Assembly (NCBI GenBank): GCA_026914095.1
Contig: JAPPIY010000176.1
Coordinates: forward strand, 1-12,252
Source: Oligoflexia bacterium
Lineage (GTDB): Bacteria; Bdellovibrionota; Bdellovibrionia; Bdellovibrionales; UBA1609
Length of the DNA: 12,252 nt
Reading direction: 5' to 3'
Positions 5,246-12,221 of this stretch are shown piece by piece. A program made the translations under genes and the position numbers. Under the pieces are notes generated by a model, which saw only the letters and a list, made by a program, of their open reading frames with translations, ran no database searches and had not been told where the DNA came from. Within the stretch, counting starts at the first letter, position 1, and every line of letters starts with the position of its first letter.

Positions 5246-5823
5246 ATGAAGTTTTTACTGATACTTTTTCCAGTTTTGGTTTTTGCAAATGTTGCGGATG
5301 TAAATATCCATAATGTATCTGAAGACAAAAGCGTATCTAAAAAAGCTTTAGATCAAAATGTTTCAAAAGATTTTAGAAGTGAGTCTAAAGAAATGAGGCA
5401 GGAGTTAAAAGAATATAAGGAAAAAATTTATGCCCGCCAAAAGAAAAGAGAAGAGGACTTAAACAGCTAGGGCTTTAATTAAAGAAGCTAAAGCCTTAAA
5501 ATACAGCTTAAAGAAGATATAGCAAAAAGGGATAACCTAAAGAAAAGGCTTGCGGGCGTATCGTCTGAAGTGTCTGCTCTTGCTAGTGGTTTTCTTTTAG
5601 GCGGTGATATACCCAAAGAGGGAACAAAAAAAGAGAACTAGAGCTATTAGAGGCAAGAATAAAGAAAAAAAAGCAAGCTATTCGTCTTGCCACAGCTCAA
5701 GCAAAAAAACTTGTTAGAGAAAGAAAAATAATGAAGCTGGAAATTGCAGAATTAAGAGAAGAAATGTCTTTGCTAAAAGAAGAAAGAAAAGCCTTTATAA
5801 AAAGAGGATTAGCAAGCCCTTAA
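5246..5823 (+). pseudogene. Secreted coiled-coil protein gene, broken by frameshifts
   Basis: The start at 5246 gives a signal peptide (MKFLLILFPVLVFA, cleaved before NVADV) and a 74-residue frame ending at 5468-5470. Homogeneous coding-like sequence continues in other frames: ALIKEAKALKYSLKKI (5472-5519), then QLKEDIAKRDNLKKRLAGVS to EGTKK (5504-5640), then RELELLEARIKKKKQ to KRGLASP ending at the stop 5821-5823. Joined together, this is a secreted, highly charged coiled-coil protein of about 190 residues. At least three shifts are needed, so the gene is probably dead, although the first 74 residues could still be made. An upstream extension to a TTG at 5147 is unlikely, because it would bury the signal peptide. 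The product is not one I recognise. The gene has a good sigma28-like promoter. Confidence 0.6.
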
Positions 5824-5833
5824 AGGATACTTC

Positions 5834-5917
5834 ATGGTTGAAATAATATCAAGTGTTTGGGATATTTTAGCGGGCTACGCTATAACTTTGAGGACTTTTT
5901 TTGAAAAGCGGTTATAA
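5834..5917 (+). CDS. Possible 27-residue hydrophobic peptide
   Basis: The frame reads MVEIISSVWDILAGYAITLR then TFFEKRL, starting 10 bases after the pseudogene stop, with AAAGGA (5822-5827) about 6 bases before the ATG. The peptide is amphipathic and could sit at a membrane. It loosely recalls the N-terminal helix of NuoI-type subunits, but there is no other trace of that family, so I would not assign it. It may be a real small protein or the start of a lost gene. Confidence 0.25.
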   Translation: MVEIISSVWDILAGYAITLRTFFEKRL

Positions 5918-6265
5918 AATCTTATTTGGCTAAAAGACCACTACGTAAAATAATGTAAAAATTTGAAAAAAATTGCATGGACTAAAGTATAAAAAAGGAC
6001 TTTAATCAATTTTAGTCCAGGAAAAATGACAAAAGGGGTCAATATTTTTTATTAGGATAAAAAATCTTTTATTAACATAATCTTGACATTTTTTCTGGTT
6101 TTTCCGCTGTTTTATCTTATAAATATTTTTTCTTAATATAACCTTAACAGTTTTTCTTTTTGAGTTTTTTTTCTAAAAAGTTAAGAGCTTATTAGTTTTG
6201 TTAAGATTCAGTTAAACCCTTGATTCTCGCTTTTCTTAACCCTTCCCCTGCTGTATTATAAAAGT
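5918..6265. other. AT-rich intergenic region with hairpin and tandem-like repeats
   Basis: No gene is visible. TGGACTAAA (5978-5986) and TTTAGTCCA (6011-6019) form a 9-bp stem with a long loop; AGTCCAG and GACTAAAG also occur at 5110-5135. An imperfect 25-base repeat (TTAAYATAAYCTTRACAKTT and so on) occurs at 6072-6096 and 6133-6157. The block 6045-6240 is strikingly poor in G and C. TATTAT at 6254-6259 lies 6 bases before the next ATG, so that gene could have a leaderless message. Confidence 0.4.
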
Positions 6266-6529
6266 ATGAGATTGATTTTAAAACTTACTTTTCTTTCCTT
6301 TCTGTTTGCTTTCAGTTTTAAAAGTTTTGCTGGCAACTATGTTTCTGTTTTTAAGCCTGGAAAACAAGTTAAGACTTTATCCGAGTTTAAAAAGGACATT
6401 CGGGAAGATGTCTTACAGCTTCGCTCTATAATGAGTGTTGAAGACAACAAAAAAAAGTTAGAGCGGAAAAAAACTATTGAGTTAGTGAGAAACAGAAAAG
6501 CAAGCCCTAAAAATCCAATAGAGATTTAA
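6266..6529 (+). CDS. Small secreted protein, unknown function
   Basis: This 87-residue protein starts with a signal peptide (MRLILKLTFLSFLFAFSFKSFA, cleaved before GNYV) and has a short charged, lysine-rich mature part (about 65 residues) with no cysteine. There is no Shine-Dalgarno sequence before the ATG; instead TATTAT ends 6 bases upstream, a -10-like position for a leaderless transcript. Its end is only 3 bases from the end of the convergent aldehyde dehydrogenase gene, with no terminator between them, so the two transcripts probably overlap. I do not recognise the family. The lysine-rich end resembles in character, but not clearly in sequence, the end of the broken gene at 5246-5823. 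Confidence 0.55.
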   Translation: MRLILKLTFLSFLFAFSFKSFAGNYVSVFKPGKQVKTLSEFKKDIREDVLQLRSIMSVEDNKKKLERKKTIELVRNRKASPKNPIEI

Positions 6530-6532
6530 TCC

Positions 6533-7936
6533 TTAGTGGCAGACAGCGATTGTTTTTATATTTGTAAATTCTCTAATTCCTTCTACAGAAAGCTCCCGTC
6601 CATAGCCGCTCTTGTTGATTCCTCCAAAGGGAAGAGAGGGGTTGGATTTAACCATTCCATTGACAAAGCAAGAGCCGGCATTTAATTGATCTTTCGCCCA
6701 TTTTTCACCCAGCTCTTCGTTTTTTGTAAATATAACAGCTCCTAAGCCAAAGCGTGTTTTATTGGCCATTTCCAAAGCTTTTGCGCTATTTTCTACACAA
6801 AAAACAGGCAGTAAGGGGCCAAATAACTCTTGTTGGGCGCATTCCATAAGAGAGGAGCAGTCTCCCATTAAAGTAATAGGAAAATAAAAACCTTTTCTGT
6901 TGTCTTCTGAGCTGGCTTGTTTTTCAAATAGAATTTTAGCCCCTTCTTTGATGTCTTTATCTCTGATGTTTTCTAACTGGGTTACAAATTCCTTTTTAGC
7001 CAAAGGCCCTACATCGGGATTGTAAAAAGGATGGGAAATGCTTTTATAAGTCAATTGATTGATTAGACTTTGTATCAACTCTTTATAAATAGATTGTTCA
7101 ACAATGACTCGCTTAGCGGCAATACAGCTTTGTCCCGAATTGTTTAATCTGCTTGTTATAATTTGTTCTGCCGATTTTGAAATATCGGCGTCTTCTAATA
7201 CAATATAGGGATCGCTTCCCCCCAGCTCTAAAATATTTTTTTTCAGATAACGGCCGCATAGCTCAGCAATATGTTGTCCTGTTTTTGCGCTCCCTGTGAA
7301 AGAGACAATTTTAATAAAAGGATTAGCTATTACCGATTCGACTTGAGATCTGCCAATTAAAAGAGTGGTGAAAATTCCTTTAGGCCATCCGCTTTCATGC
7401 AAAATTCGCTCTATAGTTAAAGCGCAGTCTGTTACATTTTCCGCATGTTTTAAAAAAACGGCATTGCCGGCTGTAAGAGAGGGGATAGCAAAACGAAAAA
7501 CCTGCCAGAAGGGAAAATTCCAAGGCATAATTCCAAAAGAGCCTCCCAACGGAGCATAATGGACATAACTTTTTTTATAGTGCAAAAATTCCTCTCTGTC
7601 AGATAAAAATCGCTGGCCGTGCTCTTTGTAATAGCGGCAGAGCAAAGCGCACTTCTCTATTTCTCTGATGGATTGATTTAAAGGTTTTCCCATCTCTTTG
7701 GTGATAACTTCAGATAAGGACTCTTTATTTTTAATCAGGTTGGCAGACAGCTCTTCTAATAGGTTTTCTCTTTTTGTAAAGCTTTGCGATTTCCATTCTT
7801 GCCAGCAAACTTCACTGGCTTGGATTTTTGATTGTAACTCTTTTTCAGTCAAAGTTTTATATTCTGCTGTTTTTTTTCCTGTTGCCGGGTCAATAGATTC
7901 TAGTTGGACATCTTTATTTTTCATATCAGGATTCAT
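6533..7936 (-). CDS. NAD(P)+-dependent succinate-semialdehyde dehydrogenase (Sad/YneI-like)
   Basis: This complete 467-residue member of the aldehyde dehydrogenase superfamily closely follows the E. coli Sad (YneI) protein in length and sequence. All key residues are present: N140 in MPWNFPFW (oxyanion site), K163 in FLKHAENV, E237 in LELGGSDP (general base), C271 in GQSCIAAKR (nucleophile) and E370 in ELFGP. Expected reaction: oxidation of succinate semialdehyde, or a similar short dicarboxylic semialdehyde, to the acid in the cytoplasm. The start at 7934-7936 has only a weak ribosome binding site (GAGGG). The divergent class III aminotransferase at 8739 could supply the semialdehyde, for example from 4-aminobutyrate. 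The substrate is inferred from the family. Confidence 0.9.
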   Translation of the reverse strand: MNPDMKNKDVQLESIDPATGKKTAEYKTLTEKELQSKIQASEVCWQEWKSQSFTKRENLLEELSANLIKNKESLSEVITKEMGKPLNQSIREIEKCALLCRYYKEHGQRFLSDREEFLHYKKSYVHYAPLGGSFGIMPWNFPFWQVFRFAIPSLTAGNAVFLKHAENVTDCALTIERILHESGWPKGIFTTLLIGRSQVESVIANPFIKIVSFTGSAKTGQHIAELCGRYLKKNILELGGSDPYIVLEDADISKSAEQIITSRLNNSGQSCIAAKRVIVEQSIYKELIQSLINQLTYKSISHPFYNPDVGPLAKKEFVTQLENIRDKDIKEGAKILFEKQASSEDNRKGFYFPITLMGDCSSLMECAQQELFGPLLPVFCVENSAKALEMANKTRFGLGAVIFTKNEELGEKWAKDQLNAGSCFVNGMVKSNPSLPFGGINKSGYGRELSVEGIREFTNIKTIAVCH

Positions 7937-8047
7937 CAGCCCTCTTCATTACAGTTTTTCTCTAAATGATTGCGCTTTCTTTTTACACCCCTAACTTGTA
8001 ATAAATCAAGTTTCTTTTTTCTTTTATTTTCTGACTGTAAAAGAGCA

Positions 8048-8347
8048 ATGAAGCGCTGATTCACTTAAAGAAGATTTTAAAATACAAAGCGCAGACCCTT
8101 TTTCTAAGAAGGAGTTTAAGGCCCAGCTGTTTGGATGGGAGGAAGGGGAATTAAAGCCTTCAAGGTTGGGAGAGAGGAGAAGCTCCCTTTTTGGAAACGG
8201 AATTAAGTCCTCAGGGTTTTTTCCTTGTCTTCAGCGCGCAGGATAAGAGAGAAAGCTCTGCCCCTGCTTAAGAAAATGTTGAACTATCAGAGCTTAGATG
8301 AAGACATTAGGGAAGAGATTGAAGATATAATTGCCTACCTTGAGTAG
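8048..8347 (+). pseudogene. Remnant of an unidentified coding sequence
   Basis: Coding-like sequence appears in pieces. One frame from 8052 reads SADSLKEDFKIQSADPFSKK then EFKAQLFGWEEGELKPS and so on to a stop at 8244-8246. Another ends RIREKALPLLKKMLNYQ then SLDEDIREEIEDIIAYLE at the stop 8345-8347. A plausible ATG at 8048 is one base out of frame. The pieces together span about 95 residues of a charged, helical protein. I do not recognise it. Its decay and position between two divergent metabolic genes suggest a deleted or inactivated gene. Confidence 0.4.
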
Positions 8348-8738
8348 ATAGACACTGGATTTTAAGCAACAGTCATCACATATAAAATTTCAGAACACCA
8401 AAATAATTGTCTAAATTGTCAAAAAAACTGATCTGATTGGACACTGGAAGGTTAATGCTGATTAGGCTGGGGATGACTTCTATACTTGAGACTTCAAATA
8501 GGATTAGTATATGCTGATCTTGTTTAGGTTTTCCGGTTCCGACTAGACTCCCGTCCCCGCTTTCGCGAGGACAAGCTTTTGCGGGAGTGACAAAAGGGAG
8601 GAAAATTCAAACAGGATTAGTATCAATCAATTTTTAAACGGCATTTTTCAATGTCGCAGTTTAACCATCAAATAGATGGGCTGACAGATTCTAAAAAAAG
8701 ATTGTAAAAAAAATTATTTTTTTTTAAAGTTAGAAACA
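8348..8738. other. Intergenic region upstream of aminotransferase, with repeats
   Basis: No gene is visible. It holds the direct repeats at 8493-8510 and 8606-8623, a palindromic element between them, and GACACTGGA twice (about 8350 and 8439). The last 40 bases before the aminotransferase gene are almost pure A/T and lack a clear ribosome binding site. Confidence 0.4.
8493..8623. repeat. Direct-repeat-flanked palindromic element
   Basis: TTCAAATAGGATTAGTAT (8493-8510) recurs with one change at 8606-8623. Between them is a palindrome: ACTCCCG (8547-8553) with CGGGAGT (8582-8588), and inside it GTCC (8553-8556) with GGAC (8569-8572) around CGCTTTCGCG. It is GC-rich in an AT-rich setting and resembles the dispersed ACTCCCGC...GCGGGAGT palindromes common in proteobacterial genomes. 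The flanking repeats are related to the 3' half of the repeat at 2119-2165 and 10303-10350. Confidence 0.6.
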
Positions 8739-10055
8739 ATGACACAAGCTTTGATTGAGCAGATAACGGCTCAAATTCAAGAAAAATCTCTTCGTCTCAC
8801 TGAGCCTAAAGCTCCTGATACAAGTAAGAAAGAAGAATACAGTCATTTTCTAAAATCTATAGCGGAGCTTAGGGGACGCCCCTTATATTATCCTTATTTG
8901 AGCGCTGGCATTGGTCATGGTCCTCTTGTGCAATTATTGGACGGAAGTGTAAAGCTGGATTTTGTCTGCGGCATTGGGCCTCACATTTTAGGCCATTCTC
9001 ATCCTGAGCTTATCAAATCCGCTCTTCAAGGAGCTTTAGAAGACACTGTCCAGCAGGGGCATTTGCTTATGGGTCCGATTTATTTAAAAGTTCTGGAAAA
9101 GTTAATAGAAATTGCCGGCAAAAACTCTAGGCTGTCTTATGCTTGGCTGGCGCCTTCAGGCACTATGGCTAATGAGAATGCTTTAAAAGTGATTCGCCAA
9201 AAAAAACAGGGGGTTAGAAAAATACTGGCTTTTGAAAGGGCTTTTGCCGGACGAAGCCTAATGATGTGTGAGATTACAGACAACCCCTCTGTCAAACAAG
9301 GGCTTCCCTCTTACAATGAGGTTTTAAGAGTTCCCTTTTGTCCAGACAATCCCGATAAAGCTTTGCAGATTTTAAAACGGCATTGGGAAGCGGAAAAAGA
9401 AAATATAGCCTGTTTTATTATGGAGCTTATGCAGGGGGATGGCGGTTGTTTTCTAGCTACAAGGGATTTTTTTGCTCCTCTTTTAGAGTTTTGTAAAAGT
9501 AAAGAAATAGCCGTATGGTTTGATGAAGTGCAGACTTTTGGGCGGAGTGGCGCGTTTTTTGCTTTTGAAAAATTAAATTTAGGAGAATATGTAGATGTTT
9601 GCACCATTGGCAAAGCCCTTCAAATGTCTGCCAGTTTATGGACCAAAGAGTATAACCCCAAGCCAGGGCTGGTTTCGGGCACTTTTTCCAGTAGTAGCTC
9701 TAGCCTTCATTCCGCCTTGACGGCGCTAAATGTATTAGAAACTTATATTAAAGAAGGCCGTATTGAAAAAATACATCAAGCTTGGAAGGAGCGGTTAGAA
9801 GTCTTGGAAAAAGAGTCTTTGCTTTCACAAATAGAGGGTTGGGGTTTGATGTGGGGAGCTACTCCCGCAACCAGCCAGCCCGATCAAGTGTCCCAGCTGT
9901 TGCAGATTCTTTTTAAAAAGGGATTGATTTGCTTTTCCTGCGGACAGGGGGATATTAAAAGGCTGAGATTTTTGCTTCCCGCTGTTGTGGAGGAAAAGCA
10001 ATTGGATCAAGCTCTTTCTATCTTAAGAGCCGGCCTTTTAGAGTTAAAAAAATAA
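8739..10055 (+). CDS. Class III PLP-dependent aminotransferase
   Basis: This complete 438-residue fold-type I aminotransferase belongs to the class that includes 4-aminobutyrate, ornithine and lysine-6 aminotransferases. Motifs: PSGTMANENALK (139-150) binds the cofactor phosphate; E229 lies in ELMQGDGG; FDEVQ (261-265) contains D262, which pairs with the pyridine nitrogen; K292 in TIGKALQ is the Schiff-base lysine. The segment after DEVQ is one residue shorter than the usual DEVQTGFGRTG (DEVQTFGRSG here), and the lysine is followed by ALQMSASLW, unlike classical GabT, so the substrate is not certain. The divergent Sad-like dehydrogenase suggests an omega-amino acid pathway. There is no clear ribosome binding site; the start is the first ATG that preserves the whole N-terminus. 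Confidence 0.88.
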   Translation: MTQALIEQITAQIQEKSLRLTEPKAPDTSKKEEYSHFLKSIAELRGRPLYYPYLSAGIGHGPLVQLLDGSVKLDFVCGIGPHILGHSHPELIKSALQGALEDTVQQGHLLMGPIYLKVLEKLIEIAGKNSRLSYAWLAPSGTMANENALKVIRQKKQGVRKILAFERAFAGRSLMMCEITDNPSVKQGLPSYNEVLRVPFCPDNPDKALQILKRHWEAEKENIACFIMELMQGDGGCFLATRDFFAPLLEFCKSKEIAVWFDEVQTFGRSGAFFAFEKLNLGEYVDVCTIGKALQMSASLWTKEYNPKPGLVSGTFSSSSSSLHSALTALNVLETYIKEGRIEKIHQAWKERLEVLEKESLLSQIEGWGLMWGATPATSQPDQVSQLLQILFKKGLICFSCGQGDIKRLRFLLPAVVEEKQLDQALSILRAGLLELKK

Positions 10056-10302
10056 AATATTGAAAAAACTTTTGTATTTTTCTCTGTTATACCAACTCTG
10101 TTTGAAAATTCGAGGGGGGGGATTATACGCTTGACTTAGCATAAGAATCTTCAGACTAAGAAAATACAAGCGTTTTAAGCTGTTTATCTGGAAGATCAAT
10201 CAGGACAAAATACAAAACCAAATAGAATAGAAAAAACCTCTAAAAAATGGAATAAATAGGGGAACAATGCTAAATCAAGCAAATTTCCAAAAATTTATGG
10301 TT
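10056..10302. other. Intergenic region after aminotransferase
   Basis: No gene is visible. It contains a run of eight G in an otherwise AT-rich stretch (about 10113-10121) and an imperfect inverted repeat ACGCTTG (10127-10133) / CAAGCGT (10167-10173) with an inner CTTAG/CTAAG pair. No convincing terminator was found. Confidence 0.3.
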
Positions 10303-10350
10303 TTATAGAAGGGAAAATACATGAAAACTCAAACAAGATTCAGTATAATA
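10303..10350 (+). repeat. Dispersed repeat, copy 2 (mate at 2119-2165)
   Basis: This is the same-orientation copy of the repeat near the intact AAA_14 gene, with five substitutions and one inserted base. It ends in CAGTATAATA, 69 bases before the start codon of the truncated AAA_14 gene, so TATAAT (10344-10349) could serve as a -10 box here, although no -35 is evident. Confidence 0.7.
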
Positions 10351-10396
10351 AAAAAAATGTTTTATTCATAGAGTTTAAAGCGCTGGACAAAAAGCG

Positions 10397-10450
10397 TTTT
10401 ATACAGTATATTGTTATTTATGAGCATAAATAACAATATACTGTATAAAA
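10397..10450. promoter_or_regulatory. 26-bp perfect palindrome spanning a start codon
   Basis: The arm 10397-10422 is repeated perfectly in inverse at 10425-10450, with only AG between. The ATG of the ATPase fragment (10420-10422) sits at the tip of the left arm. Each arm also contains an 11-base near-palindrome (TATACAGTATA). In mRNA this would bury the start codon in a long hairpin; in DNA it could be a double operator or a cruciform. It is far longer than an ordinary repressor site. Confidence 0.75.
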
Positions 10451-10710
10451 GGGAAATTGACCTCAAAGCTTTGCGATCTTCATGTTTTCTTATAGGCCCT
10501 CGTATGACAGGAAAAACTTATCTGCTTAATCAATTAAAAGCGACAGCCTATTTTGATTTGCTAGAGCCTCAATTGGAAATCCAGTTTCGCTCTCGGCCTC
10601 ATGAGTTTTGGGAGGAGCTTTCTTTGTTAAAATCAAAGTCATTAGTCGTTGTGGATGAGATTCAAAAAGTTCCTCAATTGTTGGATTATGTTCAAATGGG
10701 GTCTTCTTGA
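10420..10710 (+). pseudogene. Truncated AAA_14 ATPase (N-terminal part only)
   Basis: From ATG 10420 the frame gives 96 residues with Walker A GPRMTGKT (26-33), FDLLEPQLE (45-53) and Walker B SLVVVDEIQKVPQLLDYV (74-91), the same family as the intact gene at 2179-3354 but clearly a different member. It then stops shortly after Walker B (GSS and stop at 10710), where the family normally continues with the sensor region and DUF4143. Downstream, in another frame, comes the C-terminal half of an unrelated protein. The gene has therefore lost about three quarters of its length by a deletion joining. A palindrome covers its start codon. The truncated product is unlikely to hydrolyse ATP normally. 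Confidence 0.8.
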
Positions 10711-11482
10711 TAATATTGAGAATGCCTTAAGTTTTATTAAAAAGCATACAAATACAGAGTATGTTATTACAGGAAAACCAAGAAGAGAAGAAATCCATGA
10801 CTACCCTGAGTCAGCTTTAAGGGAGGCTGTTATAAATGCTGTTTGCCATAGAGATTATTTTACAGAAGAAGTTCCTGTTTCAGTAGAAGTTTTTGAAGAC
10901 AGAGTGCAAATCCGAAATCCTGGAGGCTTACCGAAAGGATATGATCCTAAAAGGTTTGGAACAGAAAGTATCCCTAGAAACCTGTTAATTGCTTCTATGT
11001 TACACAGAGTTGATTACATAGAAAAAGCTGGAACAGGGATAAGCCGTATTAAAGAAGCTATTAAAAATCACAAAAGAAAAGTAAAGCTCAAAATTGAATA
11101 TGGAGATAATAGTTTGTTTTATAGGATCACTTTTAAAAAAGTTGGGTTGGCAAAAACAAACAAGAGGTTGGTAGAAAAACAGAAGAAACACAAAGAAGCT
11201 TATAATAAAGATAAACTTCTTTTCAAGATAAACGAAAGTGAATTTCAGTCTATTTTCGGTGTAAATATCAATGAGTTTCGGTCTATTTTCGGTGTAAATA
11301 TTCTTAATACAGCTTGGTTGATATATAAAAACCACGATATAACCGCTCAGGAAATAGCAGAAAAACTATCTATCACTAAACGCTCGGCTGAAAATTATTT
11401 CTCTAAATTAAAAACAGCCCAATATATTAAAAGAATTGGTTCTGATAAAACAGGACACTGGAAAATCATTAAAAAAAAATAA
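10649..11482 (+). pseudogene. C-terminal half of a COG2865-type regulator (HATPase_c_4 plus winged helix)
   Basis: Family-like sequence begins around 10709 (residue 21 of this frame, DNIENALSFIKKH). The motifs are TGKPRREEI (41-49), a GHKL-type N-box EAVINAVCHRDY (59-70), NPGGLP (90-95), SIPRNLLI (107-114) and EKAGTGISRIKEA (125-137). The C-terminus (229-275) is a winged helix-turn-helix, ITAQEIAEKLSITKRSAENY followed by a basic wing GSDKTGHW. These proteins normally carry an N-terminal AlbA_2/Schlafen-like domain before this point, and it is missing. The preceding 20 residues are the ATPase fragment read out of frame. The frame itself is open for 277 residues, so a product is possible only through an alternative start (TTG 10649 or ATG 10655). 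A 33-bp tandem duplication lies inside it. Confidence 0.75.
11240..11305 (+). repeat. 33-bp tandem duplication within the regulator fragment
   Basis: Two adjacent 33-base units (11240-11272 and 11273-11305) encode EFQSIFGVNIN and EFRSIFGVNIL. The unit length is a multiple of three, so the frame is kept. It lies in the linker between the HATPase-like domain and the winged helix. Confidence 0.75.
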
Positions 11483-11757
11483 GAGCTGAAAAAAATAATA
11501 AACGGACAACTTTGTCAAATTTTTGAGCATTTTTTTCTTAAAAATTGTGAAATTTATTGATATTTAGCGAGAAAACAGAGTTTTAGGTGATGAAGGTATT
11601 TTTCTCCTTATGAGTTTAAGCACTTTGTGTTATATGTGAAATCTTTCTCTTTTATTGTTTTTATAAGGTATGGAAATATATTTGCTATATATTTAGTAAA
11701 TACAATGCAGAGAGCTTTCAAGACATAATATGCAGACTTGTCAGAGTTGTTTTTTAC
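11483..11757. other. AT-rich intergenic region
   Basis: No gene is visible. Short self-complementary A/T stretches (for example AATTTTT...AAAAATT around 11518-11548) could form weak hairpins after the regulator fragment, but none is a convincing terminator. Confidence 0.3.
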
Positions 11758-11785
11758 TTGTCTAAATGTTTTATGCTAGTAGAAT
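11758..11785 (+). promoter_or_regulatory. Candidate sigma70-type promoter
   Basis: TTGTCT (11758-11763) and TAGAAT (11780-11785) are separated by 16 bases, with TATGCTAG just upstream of the -10. The ribosome binding site and start of the next gene follow 27-41 bases later, a normal leader length. Confidence 0.45.
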
Positions 11786-11825
11786 AAAAGAGCTTTTTTA
11801 TTGGAAAAATTAAGGAAGGGACAGA

Positions 11826-12074
11826 ATGCCAAAAAAGAAAAAAACAATTCAGCTAAAATACAGGGATTTGCCATGGGATTTGAGGAATCAAGTGGATTTC
11901 ACTTATGGTCATGTCCAAAAAGCTCAAAACCCCACAATCAAGCAAATTGTGGAGAGGTTAAAAAAATTTGAAAAAATGTATGCAGAAGAAGGAGCTGAAG
12001 TTTCTGCTCAAGAAAAGCGAGAGGCTATTGACCAATTAGAAGACTATGTGGAATCAGCTGAATTATCTCTCTAA
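11826..12074 (+). CDS. Small conserved-looking cytoplasmic protein, unknown function
   Basis: This 82-residue protein is not one I recognise. It has a basic N-terminus (MPKKKKTIQLKYRDLPWDLR), a central helical part and an acidic C-terminal third (QEKREAIDQLEDYVESAEL), with no cysteine, signal peptide or membrane segment. The ribosome binding site AAGGAAGGG (11812-11820) with a five-base gap to the ATG is the strongest in the right half of the window, and a promoter-like pair lies upstream, so this is probably a real, expressed gene. Confidence 0.65.
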   Translation: MPKKKKTIQLKYRDLPWDLRNQVDFTYGHVQKAQNPTIKQIVERLKKFEKMYAEEGAEVSAQEKREAIDQLEDYVESAELSL

Positions 12075-12101
12075 TTAAAAAACAGCTTTTGAATTACATC
12101 T

Positions 12102-12221
12102 ATGATACAAACAAAATATAATTTATTTAAAAGTTTTTATGAGGAGCTTAGGTTTTTTTATAAAAAAGAAGTTTTATTTATTTCTATAATTCTTTTTTTT
12201 ATTCCTGAGTTCGTCCGTTGA
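12102..12221 (+). CDS. Possible 39-residue single-pass membrane peptide
   Basis: The frame reads MIQTKYNLFKSFYEELRFFY, then KKEVLFISIILFFIPEFVR and a stop. The last 15 residues form a possible membrane segment. No ribosome binding site is evident, and the peptide starts 27 bases after the previous gene. It could be a small membrane protein or the beginning of a decayed gene. Confidence 0.25.
   Translation: MIQTKYNLFKSFYEELRFFYKKEVLFISIILFFIPEFVR

Noticed and set aside
4789..5823. Possible CRISPR-like or integron-cassette array
   Set aside because: There are only two copies of a low-complexity 15-base repeat, no regular spacers, and no cas or integrase gene.
7365..7994. Plus-strand frames within the dehydrogenase gene
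   Set aside because: They are antisense shadows of a fully conserved enzyme.
10127..10173. Terminator after the aminotransferase gene
   Set aside because: The inverted repeat is imperfect, has a large loop, lies about 70 bases away, and is not followed by a T-run.
10397..10450. LexA-type SOS box at the palindrome
   Set aside because: The ACAG and CTGT elements face the wrong way and are too far apart for a CTGT-N8-ACAG site.
11000..11335. Minus-strand open frame of 111 codons
   Set aside because: It is antisense to the regulator fragment; its Phe/Ile-rich composition reflects the AT-rich complementary strand.
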